A stretch of 64,000 nt of DNA, taken from NCBI GenBank assembly GCA_963573385.1, contig CAUYLG010026868.1, forward strand, positions 48,280-112,279. The letters are read 5' to 3'. Positions within the stretch are counted from its first letter, which is position 1; each line of letters opens with the position of its first letter. The translations under genes and the position numbers were made by a program. The notes under the pieces were generated by a model, which saw only the letters and a list, made by a program, of their open reading frames with translations, was not told where the DNA came from and made no database searches. This DNA comes from Cacajao melanocephalus (Eukaryota; Chordata; Mammalia; Primates; Pitheciidae). Positions 55,571 through 64,000 of this stretch are shown in pieces.

Positions 55571-55885
55571 CTATCAAAGGGGAAATTGTTGGGCAGAGGT
55601 GGAGGAGTTAGCCTCAGGACTAAACTGTAAGCCGGACTGCATATGAGCGGAGGAGATGACAGGAGGGGCATAAGGAGGTGGGTTGTGGGCAGAGGAAGAG
55701 GAGGGAGGCTGTGGGGGTGGTTAGAGCCTGGATTAGGGCCTGGTTCAGACAGGTGAGGAGGCAGGAGGATAAAGGTTGGAAGGGTCGATGGACAAGGAGG
55801 ATTCTAGGTCACTGGCAGAGGCAGGAGGGGTGGGCCTAAGGGAGACAGAAGGGAAATTTGGTGTGGGTTTCATTGAGAGCAGAGA
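55571..55885 (-). pseudogene. Provirus gag linker region (between matrix and capsid)
   Basis: This C/T-rich (minus strand) stretch lies between the matrix and capsid fragments, where gamma-type gag has a proline-rich linker protein. It is interrupted by stops and its coding content is not clear. Confidence 0.4.
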
Positions 55886-56170
55886 TTAGAGAGGGATTGG
55901 TGTGTTAAAAAAAGTCTGGACATAGGGAATTTCAGACCATTTGCCCATCTTACAACAAAAGTTGTCTGGATCCTCCAGGATAGAAAAATCAAAGGTACCA
56001 TTTTCTGGCCATTTAGAGCCATGGTCCAATTTATATTGTGGCCAAGCGGTATTGCAGAAGGAAATAAGACACTTAGGTTTTAGGTCAGGTGATAGCTGGA
56101 GAGGTTTGAGATTTTTCAGAATGTAAGCTAAGGAAGAGGAGGAAGGAATGAAGGGCAGGAAGTTGCCCAT
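55886..56170 (-). pseudogene. Provirus gag matrix fragment
   Basis: A 94-codon frame begins MGNFLPFIPSSS, with glycine at position 2 as needed for N-myristoylation of retroviral matrix. It continues with WPQYKLDHGSKWPENGTFDF, a layout typical of gamma-type matrix proteins. It lies about 460 bases after the primer-binding site, as expected for the gag start. A stop ends the frame before the linker and capsid. Confidence 0.85.
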
Positions 56171-56529
56171 AGTTTAAGAGGAGTGGTGGAGACAAGGAAA
56201 GTGAATGCGCAACCAAGCAGCTTAGCAGGCAGCCCAGACTAAACCTTGGTCTGCACCTAGGGTGAATAGGTAAAATGAGGCATCCCCCTCATTGATCCGT
56301 CACCTACGAGTGCAAGTGAGTGACCAGAGCAGACATCTCCACAATGATCAGTCACCGAGGGAAGACTGTCTTCCCAGTTCCATGACCTGTGTAGGATTTT
56401 TTCCGGTCATGAACCTCACATAAAATCTGTCTTTTTTATCTTTGCTGAAAGGGAGAGGAAAATGAAACTGATAGGAGAAGGAGGTTGACAGGTAGCAAGA
56501 AGGGCTAAATAAGAGAGTTGAGGCAAATC

Positions 56530-56538
56530 ACTTACCTG
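56530..56538 (-). promoter_or_regulatory. Consensus splice donor in proviral leader
   Basis: On the minus strand the leader reads CAGGTAAGT, a perfect 5' splice-site consensus, between the primer-binding site and the gag start. This is where retroviruses place the donor for env mRNA. Confidence 0.65.
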
Positions 56539-56627
56539 ATCTGAGGATAGTGAGAAGATGCTTGGGCTGGTCTGATGAGCCTAGGTTTTAGGTAGGTCTC
56601 TTCACAGAGGGAGAGTGGGGACCCTGT

Positions 56628-56645
56628 CCAGGGTTTCCTGCACCA
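56628..56645 (-). promoter_or_regulatory. Primer-binding site, tRNA-Phe-like
   Basis: Two bases inside the 5' LTR edge, the minus strand reads TGGTGCAGGAAACCCTGG. It begins TGG, complementary to a tRNA CCA end. It resembles the complement of tRNA-Phe (TGGTGCCGAAACCCGGG) more than His, Lys, Pro or Glu sites, allowing for an indel and substitutions. The tRNA identity is tentative. Confidence 0.6.
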
Positions 56646-56647
56646 AA

Positions 56648-57124
56648 TGTTAAAACACGTGCTCTGAATGAAGAGATGCCCCCGAAATAGGCTTTGTGTG
56701 AGCAACATGGCTGTTTATTCACCTAGGTGCCGGCAGGCTGAGTCTGAAAAGAGAGGCAGCACAGGGCAGTGGTATAGTAGTTGGTTTTATAGGTTTGGGG
56801 CAAACAGTGGAAAGTTACAGAAGTTACAGTTCAGGGTGGTTTTTTGCAAGCTGGGAGAGGGTCATAGTGTTGCAAGCAGGGAGGGGGTTGTAGTGTGTGG
56901 AGGGATGAGGTTGACCAAGGTAGGTTACAAAGTCCAATTGCCTTGTCAATTGAGGCCGGAATAAAAAACAATAGAATGTCTCAAGTTAGTTAGGCGCTGT
57001 AGGGGTTGATCATTCTTCCACTTTTACCTCAGGTTTCCTAATCTCGGAAAGCCCGAAATTATGTGTGGTGTACGTGCGGGCCACAGAGGTTGCCATGCCG
57101 TCCATGGTGTGATCAGACGTTGCA
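56648..57124 (-). mobile_element. 5' LTR of the provirus
   Basis: The plus strand runs TGTTAAAACACGTGCTCTG ... GATCAGACGTTGCA. On the minus strand a TATAAAA box (plus TTTTATA, 56785-56791) precedes an AATAAA signal (plus TTTATT, 56714-56719), in promoter-then-polyadenylation order. It is longer than the 3' LTR. Confidence 0.9.
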
Positions 57125-57129
57125 GTTTT

Positions 57130-58224
57130 CTGAGACATTTTAGGAGTTCCACCAAAATTGCCCTTTTGGCCTCACTTACTGGTGCTAGTGCTGCCAGCCT
57201 TAAGACCAAAAATAGCATTCTTATCTGTGTTTTTGGTACTCTTGTTTTGGTCATCAGTGAGCATGTGCTGTAGGTACAATTGCAGTGGTGACTAAGATTA
57301 GATTCTTCTTGCAGACCCCCTTAAATTTATTACATTTACTAGGATGGTTTGGGCAATTGTAACTCTGAGCTACCATAGCTCATGACTTATGTATGATTTT
57401 ACCATCAGTTGTCTGTCATGGAGCTTCCAGTTTTATTTTGTTTCTTATTTTTTGGTGATTGCTTGGGAAAAGAGAATCAGTTGCTGTCTTTTCTGATGCT
57501 TTCCTAAGTCTGTCTTTTGGCTGTCACAGATAACATTTCTTGGTCTCTTATGTGGTTAGCATAGGAATGACAGTGTTGAACTGTTATCACCCTGTACACT
57601 CACTCTCCTGTGGGGACTCTTTTAATTTTACAACAGTCAGCCTTTTAAATTGCTTTTAAAGTTTGTCATTATATATGCACAGTCCAGGAATATCTAGTCC
57701 TGGTTTACATAAACCTTAGTAGAAAAAAAAAAACAAAAAACAATTTGACTGATTGTAAGGTCTCTTAAATTTCATGGTAACTCTAATGCTAATTGGTTTA
57801 CTGAAACTTACAAATATGTAATTTGAAAATAGTACAAAGTTCAAAAGGATTTTTTAAAATTAATTACTAGTGCTTAAAATGTCTATCTGGCTTCTTCTAA
57901 GAATAACTACCTGGTTGTGTCTTTAATTATGGAAACAATATCTATTTTTGAAAAAAAAAAAAAGGAGAGTTTAGCTGCAGTAAAGGTTGATGCATTGGTT
58001 ACCCTGGGTAAGAGATCATAAAAAATGCAAGTCATTCAATAACTAAAAATTGTTCTATATTTGTAAGAATTATTAATTTTCTATAAATATAACTAGTCAA
58101 AGTAAATCTTAAAAAATTGTTTATCAAGTAATTATAACTTCAAATTTGCTGCAAATTGGATGAGTCTAAAGAAATACTAGAAAAAAATAATTTCTAGTGT
58201 CTACTATGTTATCTTGTTCTTTTA
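57130..58224. other. No recognised feature (1.1 kb)
   Basis: This is the right flank of the provirus. The first 400 bases are less AT-rich than the rest. No gene was recognised; the short minus frame at 57024-57254 crosses the LTR edge. Confidence 0.5.
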
Positions 58225-58455
58225 AAATCTTTATAGAGATATAATTGACATAAAAATAACTGCACATTTTAATGTATACATTTTGATGAAAATATATATA
58301 TATATATTTTTTTTCATATACCATTACCAAAATCAAGGAACTAAACATATCAGTCACCTCCAAAACTGTCTTTTGTGTTTGCATGCTCACATGTCTGAGT
58401 GTGTGTGTGGCCATGGTGATAGCACATAACATGAAATCTATCCTCTTAAACTATG
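58225..58455. mobile_element. Possible old L1M 3'-UTR fragment
   Basis: CTTTATAGAGATATAATTGA, ACTGCACATTTTAATGTATA and AACATATCAGTCACCTCCAA resemble a segment common in old L1 3' ends. An ATATAT/T-rich tract (58290-58315) interrupts it. Confidence 0.4.
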
Positions 58456-60764
58456 AATCTCTGCTCCAACATCTAGTAGCTTTGTTACCTTAAAAAGTCT
58501 ACTTAACAGCCTTAGCCTATGTGATTATGTGTAAAATGTGCTCACAAGAATAGCTACCTCTTAAGTTTTTTTAAGGATTATATGAGAAAATGTGTAAAGT
58601 CTGTAATACCGTTCCTAGAACTTACAGTTCTCAATAAATATTTTACCATGATTATAAACATACAATTACCATGAGTGTTATTAATATAATTGTAATTAGT
58701 GAGAATCAATTTTTGAAATTACTGTATTAAACAATCCCATCAATTGTAAAGGTTATTTTTTGGCATGTGAAATCATACTCACATATCATAAATGTTAACT
58801 TAAAAAAGATTTAAGTGAGTTATGTAATGGATTAATTCTCTTCTGGGACCATACAGTGTTCTCTTATTTTGTAAAATTATTAAACAATATAATGTAAATG
58901 AAAGAATACCACTTCCTTTGACACTCTTTAAACCATAATAGGGGATTGCCTTGTTATGGTAATAATATAAAATATGTTAACTTATTCTGTAAATTTTTAT
59001 TATAAAGGATCTTATATCTGTTATAAGGAATGAAATGTACATTAATGACAATACAACTTTTTTTTGTGAATATCAGATATTTGATGAAGTTTCTAGTAAA
59101 GCTGAACACTGGAGTATTTTTATTTAAGATTGTAAAGGGAAAAATGTTTAGGTTAGATGACTAAAGTGATAGAGAATTATTTGTAAAATTTATTGACATT
59201 AGATAAGATGTTAAAATAGATTTAATAATTTGTAACATATTCAAGAAGGACAAAACAAATGGCTCAGTATAAAGTCAGTTTTAAATGTGCAGAATTTGGT
59301 TAAATTACATCAGCCAATGGAACTCTGATCCATTTATATACATGTCTCAGGTGGAAAGTTCCAGTGGGTGACTAAGATAGCCTGGATTCTAAGCCAAGAT
59401 ATATTAAAATCAACCTTACATCTCTACTTCCAGATTCTGATCTTTTAAGAAAATATCGTATTGACCACTGATATGGAGAGTTACCTATATGTTTTTCTTC
59501 TATAACCATCTTGTGGACAATGCTCTTTACTTTCATTACATTAAGTGAACTAGTACTTCACATCATTTTATTGAAGGAGAAAATAAGCAACTTTGGAATT
59601 TTACATAGAGGCAATTTTGAAAATTAAACTGTAATTAGATTTTTTAATATTTAAAGCATATAAATTGTTCAGTATGTAATACAACTATTCTAATTTGGGA
59701 AAGAAATTGACAAATAATGTATGCACTTTCAGCAATATTTTCAAACAGTAACATTTTTATATAATCACAGATATATTTCATCAACATATTGGTTATTATA
59801 ATGTTTTGGTTATTTTAATGTTTGCAAACCTGAATGAGAAGAAACTGGTTTTGAAATTTTAATTAATCCATTACAACCACAAGTGAATCCCCAAACCATT
59901 CTTTATTTTATTTTATTTTTTTAATTTATTGATATACTTGAAAGCATCATTGACAGTTGTTTTTTAAGGTCTAAGACTGCTTATTGAATTTGAGAACCTT
60001 GAATTATTTTAATTAACTAAATTCTCTAAAGTTTTTAATTTTTTCTCATCTTTTGTAGCTTAAAGGTTACTAAAATATTTTTTTTTAATCATGAATTCAG
60101 AGAATCATGGATTCTTATCCATGGGTAAGATAAAAGTCCATAATTTTTATCATGGATTCAGAGAATCAGCACATTCAGCAATTCTCATTATTGTTATTTG
60201 TATAAAAACAACTGACTCTCTAAGATACCCTAATTACATCATCATTTTATCTAAGTTTTTTTATTTCTTAAAATAGTATTTGTTAATTTAGTGTATTGCA
60301 TGTAATCTTAGTGTGCTTTATAAAAGCCTACATATTTCAAAGTTATTTTAATCTTTAACAATGAAGTGAAGATAACTTTGTACATGATTATCCACTCAGC
60401 AATACAGCAAGAAAATTTGAAATATTTGTTAAACAAAAAATGTTAAGAACTTGAAAATACTTACAACTAATGTTGTATTACAGTTAATGTATTTTCACTC
60501 ACATACATGAGTTCCTGAAAGTTATAAAATGAAGAGCTTTTATAAGCTTTTGATGTTGGGTGAATTTGGTCCTAGGCAACTGTTCTAATATTATAACATA
60601 TTAAATATTTTAATACATAGTCCCTGGATTTTTAGAATATAAAACATCATTAAAAAATATGTAGTAATAAAATATTTAGCCAATTTGTTTTAAGATATTT
60701 TAAGAAGCACAGCTTTTCCTTTTTGTTTCCTCTGTATATTGTACTCAAAGTCAAAATGAAAGTC
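58456..60764. other. No recognised feature (2.3 kb)
   Basis: This is very AT-rich unassigned DNA. A 19-base near-repeat (TCATGAATTCAGAGAATCA, TCATGGATTCAGAGAATCA) occurs at about 60089 and 60150. Confidence 0.5.
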
Positions 60765-62635
60765 TCTCACTAAGATAGAAACAAGATAAAGATGCCTACT
60801 TTCATCAGTGCTATTCAACATTATATTGGAAGTTCTAGCCAGAGCAAGTAGGAAGGACAATAAATAAAAGGTCCCCCAATTTAAAAGGAAAAAATAAAGA
60901 TATATCGATTCACATAGGACATGTCCTTAAATGTAGAAAAATTTCTCAAAATCCACAAGAAAGTTCCTAAAAAACAAATTCAGCACAGTTGCCAGGTGCA
61001 AAATCAACATACAAAAATTGAATGCATTTCTACACATCTGCAATGAACAGTATGCAAAGGAAATTTTAAAGAGTTATTCCATTTACAATATCATTCAAAA
61101 CAGTAACCAAGAAAGTTAAATTGATTCCCAAGTATTTTAATGTACCCTGAAAAATATAAAACATTGCTGAAAAAAAGTAAACACATATTTAAATGGAAAG
61201 ACAGCCTAAATTCATGAGGTAGAAGACTTAATATTTTAACACATCAGTATCACAGAAAGGTATCTATAGATTTAAGCCAATCCACATCAAAATTGCAACA
61301 GCCTTTTTTTTTTTTTGCAGAAATGCAAAAGGCTGATCCTTAAATTATGTGAAATTGCAAGTAGACAAAACAATTTTGAGAAAACAAATTTAGAAAACTC
61401 CCAATTTCCAAATTTCAAAAATTATTACAAAAAGGCACTAATAAAAACCATTTGGAATTGGTATAATGATAGTTATATAGATCAATTTGATATATTTAAG
61501 AGTCAAAAATAAATTTATGTGTCTATGAGCCGCCGATTTCTGAAATGGGTGACAATTCTGTAATAGAAAAGCAACATCTTCATCAAATTGTGTTGGGCCA
61601 GTTCTACTTCCACACTGAGAAGAATAAAGCTGGGCCCCTACTTCACACAGTATAAAATATTAACTCAAAATGAATCAACAACATAAATGTAAGAGTTAAC
61701 ATCATAAAACTTTTACAAAGGCGTAGGCATAAATATTCTGGACCTGAGATTTGTTGATGGATTCTTACATATGACACCAAAAACATGAGTAACTGTATGT
61801 ACATATCTCTACATATACATATCTATATACGTATACAAAGAAGATAAATAAGCACCTGTAAACATGATCAATATTTTTAGTCTTTAAGGAAATCTAAACC
61901 ATTAGATAGTACTTTATACCTACTAGGATAGCTATAATAAAATAAAAGAAAATAACAAATGTTGGCAAGGCTGTGGAGAAATTAGAACAATTGCACCTTG
62001 CTGGCGGGAATGTAGAATGGTGCAGTCACTGTTGAAAACAGTTCTGTGATCTCTCAGCTACAAATAGAATTACCATATAACCCAAACAATTGTATACTTT
62101 GTTATATACCCCCCAAAACTTGAAACAAAGATTCAGGTACTTGTATGTTACTGCTCATTCTGGCATTATTCATAGGGCCAAAGGATGAAAACAACTCAAA
62201 TGTTTATCAAAAACTGAATGGATGAACAATAGGTGGTGAGTGCATATAGTAGAATATTATTCAGCCATAAAATGGAATGAAGTTCGGATGTATTGCTGTA
62301 ACATGTATAAACCTAGCAAATGTTATACCAAATGAAATAAAAAGACAAATATTTTCTGATGCACTTGCAAAAAATATCTAGGACAAGTAAAATTATAGAG
62401 ACAGAAAGAGATTAGAGGTTCCCAGGGGCTGAGGGAGGAGAGAATGGAAAGTTATTGCTTGTCACGTAGTTCCATTTTGGGTGATGAAAAAGTTTTAGGA
62501 ATAGATGATGATTATGGTTTCACAACATTGTGAATTCAATTCATCCTTCTGAATTATACATTTAGAAGAAGGTAAAGTAAGAAAATTTTATTTTATACAT
62601 ATTAACTACAATAACAATTTAAAAAATAGAATTCT
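60765..62635 (+). mobile_element. Old L1 (L1M), 5'-truncated, sense
   Basis: It opens within the ORF2 reverse transcriptase region (TATTGGAAGTTCTAGCCAGA, then TGCAAAATCAACATACAAAA) and follows L1M order through the ORF2 C-terminus (ACAAATGTTGGCAAGGCTGT, ATATTATTCAGCCATAAAAT) to a 3' UTR and degraded A-rich end near 62620. It is heavily mutated with many stops. A T-run at about 61303-61315 interrupts it. Confidence 0.75.
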
Positions 62636-63739
62636 TAAAGAAATCCTATATCTGTGCAATGTTCACAATAATTGATGCTTAATGAACAGGTACATGAGTC
62701 TCTTGAAAAAGCATAAGTGACATTCAATTAAACTTTCCTTGTTTATACCAGTGTAGTATCTTCTTTAAAATTATTTATAAAGGTATTTATTACTAAATAA
62801 AAGTGAATGTTACCTATAATTGTTAAGCATTATTATGTACTGGGGAAATATAAAATAAAACAGGATTGTACATCTCAGGAAGCTTCAAAGGAAGAAACTA
62901 AATAGGGTGGGAAGGACAGAGAGAAACATGAGAACTGATAGGATAATATTCTTGAGAGATAAGAAAATATGTAATTCAATACAAAGATCAAATAGCAGAA
63001 GAAACAGCTATTTTATTATAAGAGGACAGGTTGTATCCAAATGTAAAAGTATGTATATAAATTTGATATTCAGAGAAAATGAATACATGTCTAATAGAAA
63101 AGATAGAAATAGATTTTGAAGTGTATGAACAATCTTTGAAGGAGTTGAAATACAATAGAGATTAATTGAACAGATATCTTGGCTAGAATTAAAGTGATGA
63201 GGGATTATTTCAATTTTAGGATGATCATTTTGTAGTAGGAATAATGTGTCCTGATATTTTATGTAGACAGAAATCAGATAACTTTTTCTTCAGATTAGTA
63301 TAATGGAAAGAAAAAAAAAAGCATAGGCCTTTAGAATAATGTAAAAAATCTTATTGAACTATGAGCCATGTAATATAAGCTGAAAAAATAATCATACTAA
63401 GAAGAGGATTTTTGAAATTTGGCATAGCCTATGGCTTAATAAACTAAGGCTTCTGATAAAATCAGAGTAGGAGTGTTTGAACAAATAAGCTGTAAGGTAA
63501 AAAGCCAAGGACTTAAGGAATTGAATATTTCCATGATTGATTTTCCAGATAAAATAATTTTAAGTGTAAAAAGATATGCCCCTGGTATATGAAGGTATCT
63601 GAAATGATGGTGAGGAATAGTTATTAGAAACAAGAAGTTAAAGAACAGAGATATGGTATCGGATGTATCATTCACTAGATGTTTCCAACAAAGATTATGA
63701 AATAAATTAAGGTTGAGAAAAAGTCTGTGGGACTGTTGC
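62636..63739. other. No recognised feature (1.1 kb)
   Basis: This is AT-rich unassigned DNA. Short open frames at 62907-63119 (plus) and 63436-63675 (minus) have no recognisable domain. Confidence 0.5.
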
Positions 63740-63842
63740 CAAAGTTTTTTGTTTTTGTTTTTTTTTGAGAAAGAAAGAAGAAGAAAGAAAAAAGAGGGAG
63801 AGAGAACAGAATTCTTGCTCTATTGCCCAGGCTGGAATACAA
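63740..63842 (-). mobile_element. Alu 3'-end fragment, antisense, with purine-rich insertion
   Basis: A TTTTTGTTTTTTTTTGAGA tail side is followed by a GAAAGAAAGAAG-type purine run, then TTGCTCTATTGCCCAGGCTG and GAATACAATC, the antisense Alu right-arm end. Only about 45 bases of true Alu sequence remain. Confidence 0.65.
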
Positions 63843-64000
63843 TCTAGGAATAGGTATTAAAAACCTCTTTTATGCCGATAACTGTACTTAACAACAGAGA
63901 TAGGAAGGAATAAGGGAAGAAAATAACAAACAAACAGCCAACCAATATTTCATTTAAGTCTGTGAAATGCTATGCAAATGCTGAAGAGTGATTTACTTCC
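63843..64000. other. No recognised feature
   Basis: This is unassigned DNA to the window end. Confidence 0.4.

Larger units (their letters stand above)
51867..57129 (-). mobile_element. Defective class I (gamma-like) endogenous provirus
   Basis: Two related LTRs (51872-52303 and 56648-57124) flank a 4.3-kb interior. All signals read on the minus strand: 5' LTR, primer-binding site, splice donor, gag, protease, RT/RNase H, env, 3' LTR. A perfect 5-bp target duplication, GTTTT, lies at 51867-51871 and 57125-57129, so both outer edges are the original insertion points. The interior is roughly half the usual gammaretroviral length. The RT catalytic block and integrase are not found, and all genes carry stops or frameshifts. 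It cannot make a virus. The family is not named; a tRNA-Phe-like primer site would suit HERV-F-type groups. Confidence 0.92.

Overview
The window looks like non-coding nuclear DNA from a primate, most likely human. It is AT-rich and carries many Alu SINEs, primate-type and older L1 copies, MaLR (THE1/MST-like) LTRs, a class I endogenous retrovirus and old DNA transposons. I found no intact cellular protein gene and, by eye, no tRNA, rRNA, snRNA or CRISPR array. Every long reading frame I could place lies in a transposable-element remnant or low-complexity sequence. Element family names come from recognising conserved stretches, not from a database search, so subfamily names are tentative.

Layout. 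0-10 kb: mostly unassigned AT-rich DNA with a plus-strand solo LTR (1276-1815), a hAT-type MITE (3330-3550), an antisense Alu whose tail became a long TTTC microsatellite (4553-5072), a very small 5'-inverted L1 (7640-7770) and an antisense LTR-like element (9427-9926). 10-20 kb: an antisense old L1 with an ORF1 remnant, then a sense old L1 (14010-19850) that has received a primate L1 fragment, an LTR and a Tigger/MER2-like transposon. 20-30 kb: a THE1-type solo LTR, a faint integrase-like remnant, two Alus, a mariner transposase relic, an antisense L1 fragment and an MST-type LTR. 30-44 kb: mostly unassigned DNA with a 160-bp inverted repeat around 0.9 kb of spacer, a segment bounded by 26-bp direct repeats, a MaLR LTR split by an Alu, a 5'-inverted old L1 and another Alu. 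44-50 kb: a 5'-truncated primate L1, an Alu with a duplicated left arm, a 5'-inverted primate L1 and another Alu. 51.9-57.1 kb: a minus-strand gamma-like provirus with both LTRs, a 5-bp target duplication, primer-binding site, splice donor and broken gag, protease, RT and env remnants. 57-64 kb: unassigned AT-rich DNA and a further sense old L1.

Nothing here works together as a gene system. The interest lies in insertion history: nesting, 5' inversions, target-site duplications, and two structures (the inverted repeat near 31-32 kb and the 26-bp-repeat-bounded segment near 34 kb) that the recognised repeat families do not explain. I did not find a previously undescribed biological system.
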